From Epithemia pelagica (taxonomy: Eukaryota > Bacillariophyta > Bacillariophyceae > Surirellales > Surirellaceae), in the NCBI GenBank assembly GCA_946965045.2, contig OX337229.1, forward strand, positions 6,200,001 to 6,264,000: a DNA stretch of 64,000 bases, read 5' to 3'. The position numbers were made by a program, and so were the translations under genes. The notes under the pieces were generated by a model. It searched no databases, was not told the DNA's origin, and worked only from the letters and a program-made list of their open reading frames with translations. Positions 40,262-49,740 of this stretch are shown here, in pieces (the first letter of the stretch is position 1; every line of letters starts with the position of its first letter).

Positions 40262-43200
40262 TTAGAGGTGTGCGGGATTGGTCCCATTGGTAGATAAGGA
40301 CGGAGGACCGCCTGCCCCGAAAGCGGCCGAATACGTAAACTGCGAAATGAGAATATTCCGACGTTCCCGTGGTAAGATCTTGGTGAAAAGATCAGCGATG
40401 TTGGATTCAGTATCTTCCTTGCCCACACGGATAATAGATGCCGCTGCTGCCTCGCGTACCGAGTGGTAGTTGATAGCATTGTGCCTCTTGCTCAAGACTG
40501 AAGACGGGAGACTCGTGTTTTTCACGACACCCCGGTTGTCACAGAGAACACTCGCCGGACCAACCAAAGGAACCCCAAACATCCGAAGTTTGTACCGTAA
40601 TGCGACGATCATTTCCTTGGCGATACGAAGCGCGACAAATTCGCTGCCAAAACTTGAAGTCTCAACGGTATTTTGCCTCTTGGAGTACCACAAGATGGGA
40701 GCATTTTGCACAAAGATGAGTATACCGGTGTGAGATCGACGAGTGACAACGTTTCCAGCATGGTCAGCATCCACGAAACATGTGATACTGACAGGACGCC
40801 CCAATGGTGGAGGCATTTTACTTGGAATCTCCTCGGCAACTTCGCCGTAAAACTCTTTCCAATCGTCAATTGGCACTTGGGGAAAACATGACTCATCCAG
40901 CACCACGTCCTTTGGATCAAAGACCAGCTTCAGCTTCGAGTGCGACTTGAGGAAAGCAAATATGTGATAGACTGCCTCCAAGTGACCGACCCTCGGGTTT
41001 GCCAAGAATTGTGAAAGAATGGACACTTCCAAGTAGATGTCCACTCGCCCAATCTCCACGGCCCAACGTAACACACCAATCAACTGTTGATACCGCGACG
41101 TTAATGCTGCGTTGAGTTCTGGGGTTGTGTCCAACTCCGGCTTGTAAGAAGAGACAACCGGTACCTTGGCCGTCGTTTTAAGGTGTTTCCCGTCCCCGTC
41201 TTCCTTGAGAAGATCTTCCACGATTCGAATCGCGTTGGCGACATATTTTTCACTGGACATGCCCCATGCCCATGACCCGCTTGGCAAGTTGTGTTTATAT
41301 ATCTGAGCGCCGAGATACACTGTTGGCTCACCCACGCTCCCTGCTTTAATCTTGTAATGTTTATCAATCTCGTCAAGTACCGGATGCGGATCTTCGCTTA
41401 CCAATAGTATGTCATCCACATAGACTAATATGATCTCATAATATTCCTCTCCCGAGCTTCTCCTCGCCTTCCTCCGTAGGACACATGGATCCGCTTGGGT
41501 GTCAATGAAACCCATATCATAAAGGGTCACCATGAGCGTGGCCCGCCAACTTGCACCGGAGGATTTCAGCCCGTATAGGGCCCTTACCATGACACAGACC
41601 TTTCCCTGAAACTCGTTCCCCACTTCCGGACCCCCATGAAACCAAATCTTCTCTCGACATGGCGCATTCAAGTAGGCATTACCTATATCACACGCGAGTA
41701 CCTTTAGCCCATTGAGTGCGGCAATGAGGAAAGCAATCCTGATTGAGTCTCGGCTGACGACGCTCGAGTAGGTCAGGCTTGACGGCGCGTCAGTCATATG
41801 CCCCCCTGCCACGAGCCGTGCCTTCCTGGTAAGATCCATTTTTATGTCAAAAACCATATGACATTTAATTTCCGTATACCCGATGAGCTGCCGCCCTGCC
41901 CGTACCTCTTCTAGATCCAGATCGTCCCTCGCTTCCCATGCTACCTTCACTACCCTGAGCTCCTTGTCTATCGCATCCCTCCAGAAGGTAGTTCCAGTTA
42001 CCCCATCAATCTTTAGTGCCTCTTCAACCGAATGGGGTAGCTTTATCCCATATTTCTCCGTGGTCTTCCAATATTTCTTCTTCACTTTCTTCACCATCCG
42101 ACGCATATGGTTTAGCGTCTGTGGCACCCACCACTTGAATGCTGGTTCTTCCACTAGTCCTTGTGCGACCGCGTACTCTGCCAACTCGACTGCGTACCCA
42201 TTTTTCGCGTCCCTAAGAGGTATCCACATTTGCGTCCCGTCTCGACATTCGACAGCTATTTCCCATCCTTTCGTCGTTTTCTTCGGGTGCCGATTCCCGT
42301 TCTGTCCCACATGGTATCCGTCCTCGATGGCCACAGCGTCCCCGTTTTTCCTGTGACCGACGATCTCCTGTATAACGACGTATCTCTTTCCCTCCGTGTC
42401 CAGCTGTGAATAGAGATTTTCCGCCACCAAGTTGGCAGTGTATTCCTGTATCACGCCACCAGGAAAGCTTACCTGGTACGTTCTTGTGTCGAATTTCGGG
42501 TTTCGATTGAACTTTCCTACTGGCTTGCCATCTAACCCTTTTTGCCGTTTTTCCACTGTGCCAAACATCTGCTCACCTCCCATCTCGACTTGTATCTGTG
42601 CTCCGATGTACTCGTCGTATCCTTCCCCGTGCAAATCGGCCTCATCTGTCTCCTCGACGATCATGTCACCATATTCGTCGTCCGTTGGGACGATCCCGAC
42701 ACGTCCCCGTCTTTCCTCTTCCGGTTCTACATCCTCGAGATAACCCGGCCCATTTCCTTCTTCATCGGTGAAATTCTGATCGTCTAACCTCTCCTCAACA
42801 ATCAACTTGAATTGTTTGACCCTTTCGGCAATGTCTGGCTTTCCCATATCTTCTTCCGTGACATGTTGCACCGTTGTCCGAGCAATCACCTTTCCCCCCT
42901 TTGTCAAGATCCAGTAGCAAAGGTCACTCCCGATTCGATGCGCAATCCCTAACCAGTATCCCAGCTGCACGAGATCGTCCGCTGCATCTGTTTTGGCATT
43001 GTTGTGAAACCACACGAGGTCATAGAAGGAAAAATCAATCCACTCCGAGATGTCCGGTGTATCTCCTGAGAGTCGTTCTAAGCCGGAACGGCCGTCATGT
43101 CCCCGGGCGACTCGACTGAGTACACCGGCCTCGTAAACAAGACCATAGTCCCAAAGCCTTCTTGGGACATGAAGATCCATGGCACGTCTGTGCCACCTCT

Positions 43201-46200
43201 GTTTGAGCAACCCGATCTCGCGTTCGGCACGGTGATTTTGTTTCCCCGTATTGCGCTCTGTCCAGTGCATGTCAATACGATGCATGCGGACCAATTTCTG
43301 GAACATGGTGGATTCACCAACCTGCTCTCCGGCCATATCTGCCGTCATCTTGTCGGGTATGCCGACTTCATCAATGAACCTTGCAAGCGCTTGCCCGACA
43401 TGTGCCTTGCTGACCATGGGATAAACCGAGGTGAACTGCCCGTCGGTGAAGACTTGGGCACACTTGTTCCCTGACAGCGAAGTCGTTTTCGAAAATAGAG
43501 TGTCCGTATAGATACGCGTTTGCAATCTGTTACGATGTAGGGCTAAGTTATCCACGCGGTATCGTCGTGTGATAGGCGAGATAGCCGTCCGGATCCCCTG
43601 TTGGGTGGTTACTCGGAGGGTAGCCCGAGCCGAATCGAGTCCAATGCGCCACTTGCGACTGAGTGATTCCGGTGTGACTGCCCCATGTCGCGTGCTCTCC
43701 ACTTGCTTGACACGCGGACGAGCGGCCAGCTCGCGGTTGATTCCTTGAGGTACCAGAGCAGCCGAGATCGCTCCGACCCCGGCCATGCCCATGTCATGCG
43801 TCTCGAGGTACGGACTGTCCCCTTTTTGCAACAAGTCTACCGTATGGGGATCCCATTTTTCCTGCCGAGTAAGGACGACCGACGGCAAACTCTCGATGTC
43901 TTGAGGACTGGGTGCCCGGGACTCAAAATACACCGTCGTTCCGCGTAGCTGAAACGGAATGTGGAACCCATCGATCCATATCCCAAACCCTTCCTTGTCC
44001 TGCCGCGTCGGGTCATCTCGGACGTCATGCCCCGCGTGGCGCACCTGATTTTGATTCAATAAGGATTTGTCTAATCTGTTACCGAACCACAGCATCTGAT
44101 GACCAATAATCACAATTTCCATCCCAGACTTCCGATCCCTCACCACCGTTGCACATGTCGCGACTGGGACGGATGTTGCCCCCACTTGATTGCCAGCGAA
44201 ATCATTCACTGTGCATTCCATGCCAGTTGTCTCCACCAAGGTCCAGTTGCGTCCAGCGCAACACGTATCTGCCATGGTATCCATTTCGTTTCTGCCAGTC
44301 TCTCCCCCGGATCCTTGCTTCAACAACCAACCTTTCTCCACCTTCCCGACCCGTCTCTGCGGACCACAATTCACTACCGATATGCCATGGCGGCTACTCC
44401 CCGAATCGTCCCCATAAGCCCCGTTCCCGAACCTTCTCCCATTGGTGCTTCCGCGCTCTCCCTGAGTATTGCCGTCACTTCCCCTATTGCCGTCACTTCC
44501 CCCATTGCCCCCGCTGGTGGTGCGATTCCCCTCGTTGGTGATATCCGTGATGACGGATTGGTTCTCCATTTGAATTTCGGCGACCCCACGGCCTCCACCA
44601 TGTCGTCCACCACCATGTCCTCGTCCACCGCGACCACGTCCCCGGCCACCGAAAGTACGGCCGCCACCACGACCGCCCTGTGCTCGAACACGTTCCCGTT
44701 CCTGATGGATGTAAGCTTGGCCACTGGGACCTAACAAGTTCATTTCTTGGCTTGAGAATCGGCGGGTGACATCAGTCACGTCCACGCCAAAGAAGGTGTA
44801 AACGCCATTGTTCTGCTCAAGGCCAGTAAAATTGCGCGGCCGATTACTTGATGTGGCTTCCGAAACAAAGCGGTGACGCCCTTGGTTGCGACGGTTCCCG
44901 ACAGCGACATCCGGGTAGATGTCAGATATCTCTCGAGAGATATACGCAATAGCCCCTTGAAGATCGGTCCGGTGGTTGCTTCGAACGTACGATTTAATCA
45001 CAGCGAACTCTGCTGTCGCCACCTTCATATTGTCGATGAGAATCTTGACCTGGTTCGCCGTAGACCGGCGATTTGGGGTGCTATCCAACGTCCGAAAAGC
45101 ACGCAATAGTTGTGCCGAGTACGAGTCAAAGCTAAATACACGTTCGTTTTGATAGACCACCGTTTCTAAAATAGCTTCAGCCTTGGAGATGCGACGTTCC
45201 TTCTGTCCCCCCCCATCGAAATGATCGACCAATGCCATCCATGCGCGTCGACCATCTTGTGAAGCCTGGAAAGGCTGAATCCACGTCGCAGGTTGATCCT
45301 TGACAAGGTCACTCAATAGGCGAAACACTTCCTTGTTGTCTTCTTTGAAGTACGGCCCACCTAGAGGGTAGCTATAGAGCTCTTGTTCCCTAGTGCTTGC
45401 AAAGACATGGGTAGGCGCTAAATCGGGACGAATCACGTAGTCCAATGGTGCCTTCTGTTTTCCATAGATATGCGATAGGTAGGTTGGGAACTCTTGACTC
45501 CAATCCTCCCAGTCTTCTTCCTTGAGGGCAGAGGGCTTAATATCAGGTGCAGAGGATTTCTCCGACTGGATCTCCATTGCGTCCAGGGATTCGGCTAGGA
45601 CAGCAGTTGTGAAGTCTCCGTAGTTAAGCGGACGGCCTTGACGACGCGCTCTGGCGGACCAGAAGCACATTCCTTGAATGTTCTTTACGACGCTTGAAGG
45701 AATCGCCACGTTGTGCGGGTACGGGCGCTTTTCCAGCCTCGACACCAGTTGGGTCACGTCATCCGATGTCATTCTTCCATATGACTCTAGGGTGTTAAGG
45801 CGTTCGGTATGTTCCAGGGCGTATATTTCGAAAGGATTCGCGCCACATACACTAAGTGCCATTCCCACAGCAGAGAGGGGTGGTGGTGGTGCTGGAACGC
45901 CTGGAGGTATTCCACCTCCTCCTCCTCCTCCAGCGCCACCACCGCCTGCTCCTCCTCCTCCGCCTCCAGCGCCGCCGCCTGCACCTCCTCCTGCACCTCC
46001 TCCTGCACCTCCTCCTGCAGCACCGCCGCCGCCTCCGCCTCCTGCGGCACCGCCACCATGTCCGCCTCCTCCCGCTCCCAGCGCACCACATCCTGCACCG
46101 GCTCCACCGCCGGCACCTCCCGTTCCGGCGCTTCCTGCGCCAGTCCCAGGCGCACCACCTGGTGCCGCCACTCCCGGGGCCGTTCCTGCAGCTGTCCCTG

Positions 46201-46429
46201 CTGCGGTTCCTCCTGTAGTTCCAGGTACACCTCCTGGCGGGTCACTCCCTCCCGCTCCCGTTCCCATACTTGCGCCATGGCGTGAAGTACGATCTCCTCC
46301 CCCATTCCCCGTGGCCCCGGGGTTCCCATTTCCGCTTCCGCCTCCACTTCCGCTTCCGCTTCCGCTTCCGCTTCCGCTCCTTCCACTTGCAGTTGCAGTT
46401 TTCGTATTCGATCGTGTCGATGTAGCCAT
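40262..46429 (-). CDS. Copia 2 Gag-Pol polyprotein
   Basis: 2,055 residues, uninterrupted, ATG at 46429. The first ~190 residues are almost pure Gly/Ala/Ser, with GSGS and GGGAGG runs, and give a Pro-rich antisense shadow. Gag follows, then an RGG/GRGRGG-rich segment that could bind RNA. A protease-position motif reads ADTCCAG. Integrase residues appear in VFTDGQF, TADMAGEQ and NHRAEREIG. Reverse transcriptase has YVDDILLV; RNase H has FVDADHAGN, FGSEF and LCDNRGV, ending near NIADLFTKILP. The ORF ends 47 bp before the 3' LTR. Confidence 0.94.
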   Translation of the reverse strand: MATSTRSNTKTATASGRSGSGSGSGSGSGGGSGNGNPGATGNGGGDRTSRHGASMGTGAGGSDPPGGVPGTTGGTAAGTAAGTAPGVAAPGGAPGTGAGSAGTGGAGGGAGAGCGALGAGGGGHGGGAAGGGGGGGAAGGGAGGGAGGGAGGGAGGGGGGAGGGGAGGGGGGGIPPGVPAPPPPLSAVGMALSVCGANPFEIYALEHTERLNTLESYGRMTSDDVTQLVSRLEKRPYPHNVAIPSSVVKNIQGMCFWSARARRQGRPLNYGDFTTAVLAESLDAMEIQSEKSSAPDIKPSALKEEDWEDWSQEFPTYLSHIYGKQKAPLDYVIRPDLAPTHVFASTREQELYSYPLGGPYFKEDNKEVFRLLSDLVKDQPATWIQPFQASQDGRRAWMALVDHFDGGGQKERRISKAEAILETVVYQNERVFSFDSYSAQLLRAFRTLDSTPNRRSTANQVKILIDNMKVATAEFAVIKSYVRSNHRTDLQGAIAYISREISDIYPDVAVGNRRNQGRHRFVSEATSSNRPRNFTGLEQNNGVYTFFGVDVTDVTRRFSSQEMNLLGPSGQAYIHQERERVRAQGGRGGGRTFGGRGRGRGGRGHGGGRHGGGRGVAEIQMENQSVITDITNEGNRTTSGGNGGSDGNRGSDGNTQGERGSTNGRRFGNGAYGDDSGSSRHGISVVNCGPQRRVGKVEKGWLLKQGSGGETGRNEMDTMADTCCAGRNWTLVETTGMECTVNDFAGNQVGATSVPVATCATVVRDRKSGMEIVIIGHQMLWFGNRLDKSLLNQNQVRHAGHDVRDDPTRQDKEGFGIWIDGFHIPFQLRGTTVYFESRAPSPQDIESLPSVVLTRQEKWDPHTVDLLQKGDSPYLETHDMGMAGVGAISAALVPQGINRELAARPRVKQVESTRHGAVTPESLSRKWRIGLDSARATLRVTTQQGIRTAISPITRRYRVDNLALHRNRLQTRIYTDTLFSKTTSLSGNKCAQVFTDGQFTSVYPMVSKAHVGQALARFIDEVGIPDKMTADMAGEQVGESTMFQKLVRMHRIDMHWTERNTGKQNHRAEREIGLLKQRWHRRAMDLHVPRRLWDYGLVYEAGVLSRVARGHDGRSGLERLSGDTPDISEWIDFSFYDLVWFHNNAKTDAADDLVQLGYWLGIAHRIGSDLCYWILTKGGKVIARTTVQHVTEEDMGKPDIAERVKQFKLIVEERLDDQNFTDEEGNGPGYLEDVEPEEERRGRVGIVPTDDEYGDMIVEETDEADLHGEGYDEYIGAQIQVEMGGEQMFGTVEKRQKGLDGKPVGKFNRNPKFDTRTYQVSFPGGVIQEYTANLVAENLYSQLDTEGKRYVVIQEIVGHRKNGDAVAIEDGYHVGQNGNRHPKKTTKGWEIAVECRDGTQMWIPLRDAKNGYAVELAEYAVAQGLVEEPAFKWWVPQTLNHMRRMVKKVKKKYWKTTEKYGIKLPHSVEEALKIDGVTGTTFWRDAIDKELRVVKVAWEARDDLDLEEVRAGRQLIGYTEIKCHMVFDIKMDLTRKARLVAGGHMTDAPSSLTYSSVVSRDSIRIAFLIAALNGLKVLACDIGNAYLNAPCREKIWFHGGPEVGNEFQGKVCVMVRALYGLKSSGASWRATLMVTLYDMGFIDTQADPCVLRRKARRSSGEEYYEIILVYVDDILLVSEDPHPVLDEIDKHYKIKAGSVGEPTVYLGAQIYKHNLPSGSWAWGMSSEKYVANAIRIVEDLLKEDGDGKHLKTTAKVPVVSSYKPELDTTPELNAALTSRYQQLIGVLRWAVEIGRVDIYLEVSILSQFLANPRVGHLEAVYHIFAFLKSHSKLKLVFDPKDVVLDESCFPQVPIDDWKEFYGEVAEEIPSKMPPPLGRPVSITCFVDADHAGNVVTRRSHTGILIFVQNAPILWYSKRQNTVETSSFGSEFVALRIAKEMIVALRYKLRMFGVPLVGPASVLCDNRGVVKNTSLPSSVLSKRHNAINYHSVREAAAASIIRVGKEDTESNIADLFTKILPRERRNILISQFTYSAAFGAGGPPSLSTNGTNPAHL

Positions 46430-46454
46430 TCTTCGTTCTTCTTTACCAGACGAT

Positions 46455-46467
46455 GGGTCTGATAAAC
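46455..46467 (-). other. Primer-binding site, Copia 2
   Basis: GTTTATCAGACCC directly follows the 5' LTR. Its reverse complement again has an anticodon-loop form (CTGATAA, anticodon GAU) with the same offset to the LTR as in element 1. Confidence 0.45.
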
Positions 46468-46644
46468 TGTCTTATTCTACTTGATAGAATCCGTTCCAAA
46501 GAAAGACTAAGATAAGCGTTACAACTACATCCATCGCATAAAACCAGTAAAGTGGCCCCCGGCCATAAGGCCCAATCTACGTCGCCATAAGGCCCAACCT
46601 ACGTCATGCTGACGTATCAATCCCGTATCGACCAGAATGAGACA
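46468..46644 (-). repeat. Copia 2 LTR (5')
   Basis: 177 bp, identical to 40039-40215 by inspection. Confidence 0.95.
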
Positions 46645-46648
46645 TATG

Positions 46649-47420
46649 ATCTATTCTATTTCAACGCTGCCCGCCTCGCTCGCAAGGATCATACTCCCTT
46701 TACTTCCGAATGAGCCAAAGTGGTTAAATCGTCTAAAATGTTGGTTTCTTCGCACACGCTGAGAATTGAAACCGCCAAGGCGGTATAGGACGGCTGAGTT
46801 CAGTATCCGTCGTATTCAGGAGCAACATACCCCCAAGCATGTAAGTGAGTCACGCGTGATCGCATGCACTGCGGGGCCCATTCTATCGACGCGCGAAAGC
46901 GCGATTTTGGTGCTCATGCTCACCAAAATTCCTTCCAAATCACATCGCGCTTTCACGCAGGCCATTCTATCAAAACGCGATTTTGCGATTGCGCTCATTA
47001 TATGCATGTGCGACCGGACCCGAAAATCGAAAGATAGCACGAGTAGCTTTTGCCCTAGTTACCCCTACTCCTAGATAGCTTTTACAAACCATAGCTTTTG
47101 TTTATGCCATTGTCGCATTTACGCAAGATGAGGAACAAACCTTGCAAACAAGCAACACCTCGAACATGGATCCATATCGAATGACAATGGGTGTACTAAA
47201 GAAGGCTACTTGGGCCACGGATTGGGTTCGTGTGACCTTGGAAAGACAAAGGCCTACAAGGTCACGACAATGGTCATGCCTGTACATTTGCGAATATCGT
47301 GTTCATCGGCACTAATACCACTGTAAATCAACCCATATCCCACCTGGTATTATACAGATACCACCAATCCCACAGCAGCATACATGTGTGCACAACGACA
47401 GTATGAGAAAACACATGGAA
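46649..47420. other. Gene-poor region with a nested palindrome
   Basis: No gene called. The palindrome at 46891-46958 is listed separately; a motif CCATTCTATC occurs on either side of it (46879, 46963). Confidence 0.5.
46891..46958. repeat. Nested palindrome
   Basis: Outer arms GCGCGAAAGCGCGAT and ATCGCGCTTTCACGC pair at 14 of 15 positions. An inner hairpin, TTTTGGTG / CACCAAAA around CTCATGCT, lies between them with a 14-nt unpaired side. Confidence 0.85.
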
Positions 47421-47915
47421 TCATGGATACAACACAAACATGACAACCACCTCTCGGCAAATGTCCCTAGTGTCTTGTGCGTGTGTGTGCACGTACCGTA
47501 CTAAAGGTGGTCCAACTCGAAACAAAGGCATCAACACAAAGGCATCGGTAAAGTAATCTGCTTCATAAAAGTCCACGCCAGCCAAACACTTGGGATGATG
47601 ATGTCCCAATCCGTTCAAGACTGCGGCAAAGAGCAAGGTCGAGACCAAGAATCCGATGGCGGCACTCAAAAAACGGCAGCAAAACTGGACCGGAAAGACC
47701 AATGCAAATAATGAACCACCCAGGAATGCAAGGTAATACCCAACCACGAACAAGCACCCCCGCCATAATGCAAATCCGTCGGACTGTGCGACAGTCAAGA
47801 TAAGGATGACTTTTTCTTGCGAATGGTATCGGGTCGACGAGTACGCCGCCATTGCAAGGACGACGATGATCGACCAAACCCACACCATCCCAATCCACAC
47901 GAGGAATTCCGACAT
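47421..47915 (-). CDS. Small multi-pass membrane protein, 3' exon unresolved
   Basis: ATG at 47915 (MSEFLVWIGMVWVW). Four hydrophobic segments: at the start, around VILILTVA, around YYLAFLGGSLFALVF, and FLSAAIGFLVSTLLFAAVL. A GTACGT donor at 47496-47491 follows GPPLV, so the last ~20 codons of the open frame are probably intron and one or more downstream exons were not found. No family recognised. Confidence 0.4.
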   Translation of the reverse strand: MSEFLVWIGMVWVWSIIVVLAMAAYSSTRYHSQEKVILILTVAQSDGFALWRGCLFVVGYYLAFLGGSLFALVFPVQFCCRFLSAAIGFLVSTLLFAAVLNGLGHHHPKCLAGVDFYEADYFTDAFVLMPLFRVGPPLVRYVHTHAQDTRDICREVVVMFVLYP

Positions 47916-47929
47916 CGTGTGTCGGGTCT

Positions 47930-48850
47930 GTGTTCGAATTCGATGCCAGCAATCTCAATCTTTTGAATGGCGGTGTTCCGGTTCCGGTTCCTTTCCCTGA
48001 TGGTACAAATTTCTTCTACATCGCCGCGAACGTACAACCAAGTCCTGAAGAACCGCGGCCCAAATTCTTTCTCGTCTTTATTGGGATTGCGATTTTGTTG
48101 CTGCTTGTTGGATTGGTGGTCGGAAAATTGGACCTTCGGCGTACCTTGACGGCTGTTCCAGAAGAAACGAACCACAACAACAAGTGCTTTCTCCTCACGT
48201 CTCAGCAAGGAGGCCAATCACACGTGCCAAACAAGGGCGCTTCTTTGACACAAGCGGATCAAACCTTGGAAGACCTTGTTGCTCGTATGGAGACTGGCCA
48301 AACGTTCTCGACCGATATACTCCAGTCTCTCTACACGTCATTGTTGTCCGGCCTTGTGGATGATTCAGCAAGTCAAGACGGACTGGATATGGATTCAATG
48401 GTCCAAGATGCGATTGAATTTATTGATACCAACAAGGATGGTTCCATTGATACTTGGGAAATGGAGCATATTCAGCTCCCGGCCGGAAAATCAGGAAAGT
48501 TTTTGTTCGACGATGTAGTGGCCTGCACCGGTGTTGCAACTGGCGCCGAGGGCAGTGAAGCCGCTCTGGATGATCTCTGTATCACGGCGGACAATGTGGT
48601 GGATTTTGTCAACTTGTTTTTTGGTGGTTCTTCTGTAGTCAGTCCCGAATTGGCCCAACACATTCAAGAGGAGAGTGGAGCCGATACTTGTTTTACACGG
48701 ACGGAATTTGAGAACTTGTTCCAGTCATCCTTGTCTGCCAACAACAACCAGACCTCCTTATTGTCGGGTGCGGGTGTGACACTGCCCATGAATCCGTTCT
48801 CACTGGTGTTTGAGATTGGAATGGCCATGATGGTGTTTGGTCTCTCCTAA
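47930..48850 (+). CDS. EF-hand protein with one membrane helix, 5' end missing
   Basis: Open frame of 306 residues with no ATG before the membrane helix (FFLVFIGIAILLLLVGLVVG, about 46-65); the first codon of the open frame is GTG and an in-frame TGA lies upstream at 47867. A canonical EF-hand loop, DTNKDGSIDTWE, sits near residue 165. The C-terminus is hydrophobic. It starts almost on top of the oppositely oriented ORF at 47915, so one of the two models must lack an exon or be a remnant. A Ca2+-responsive membrane protein is plausible. Confidence 0.45.
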   Translation: MFEFDASNLNLLNGGVPVPVPFPDGTNFFYIAANVQPSPEEPRPKFFLVFIGIAILLLLVGLVVGKLDLRRTLTAVPEETNHNNKCFLLTSQQGGQSHVPNKGASLTQADQTLEDLVARMETGQTFSTDILQSLYTSLLSGLVDDSASQDGLDMDSMVQDAIEFIDTNKDGSIDTWEMEHIQLPAGKSGKFLFDDVVACTGVATGAEGSEAALDDLCITADNVVDFVNLFFGGSSVVSPELAQHIQEESGADTCFTRTEFENLFQSSLSANNNQTSLLSGAGVTLPMNPFSLVFEIGMAMMVFGLS

Positions 48851-49740
48851 GTGCTAGGTCAGCCACAGTCGAAGGATCTACTATGTTGAATCTAATTCAG
48901 AAGTAACCATGTTTCTGTTTGTCTTCATGTTCCTGCCGTACAAGTATTTTGAAAAAGTTGAGTATAGGTTTCCTTGTTGATGGATAAGAGGGTAATACCT
49001 TACATTCCAGCAATGTCCAAGTACGTCCTCGGCCTAATCCAATTTGCCCATGAATGCCTTCAAACACAAATAGTCACTATCATTGGCAAAAATCACAACA
49101 TGATATTCATCGCTTTGAATGCCGGCACTACCATTGTCGTAGACAGGGAGATGAAGGACTCGCCTCTACTAGATAGAGAGGTATTAGTGGTAGTGGATGA
49201 GCCCACATGAACTAGAGATTATGTGATGTTTGCAAAATTTCCCTGCTTTGAATGCGACATCATTCCTCTAGTTCATAGCAAGGGAACCATGAATGGTTGG
49301 ACTGATTCCAACCTACTAAGCTCGCCAGAACTTATCTATCCCGCAAACATCCAAACGAGGGCGAAATCCTACGATTACTATTGATGAGGAAAGGGTAGCT
49401 CGAGAAGCACCTTGCATTCGCTCGTGTCCCCATGACGATTCCACTTCCACCGAATACGAGTGGAGTGGAGTCGCTACCAGTAGTCGCTAGACGATAGCGA
49501 ATGGTAGCGATGTTTTTGCCCCGCACTTTTCTGTTCCCCAACCAAAACCACAAGAGAGAGGGATATCTACGCATTTTCGCCGCCAAATTATGGGGGAATG
49601 AGAGAGAGAACATGGTCAGCATGATGGCGGCCAATGATTGATTTTGGATTGTTTTGCCATGGGCGAACCATGAAGAAACAACCACAAGATCCTGCTGAGG
49701 AGGGTCGTTGACCATACGAACCGACCTCATATACTCCTCA
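48851..49740. other. Gene-poor spacer with hairpin
   Basis: No supported gene. A hairpin at 49471-49510 has arms TCGCTACC/GGTAGCGA and inner arms TCGCTA/TAGCGA. Confidence 0.5.

Larger units (their letters stand above)
40035..46648 (-). mobile_element. Copia LTR retrotransposon 2 (complete, minus strand)
   Basis: Element 40039-46644 with two 177-bp LTRs that look identical, ends TGTCT...AGACA, and a 4-bp flanking repeat TATG (40035-40038, 46645-46648). It has a single Gag-Pol ORF and no extra ORF1. LTR sequence, length and protein differ clearly from elements 1 and 3, so it belongs to another Copia lineage. Identical LTRs and an intact ORF imply recent activity. Confidence 0.95.

Noticed and set aside
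45678-46484. Long Pro-rich ORF on the plus strand
   Set aside because: It is the antisense of the Gly/Ala-rich Gag N-terminus of Copia 2; the real frame is the 2,055-residue polyprotein on the other strand.
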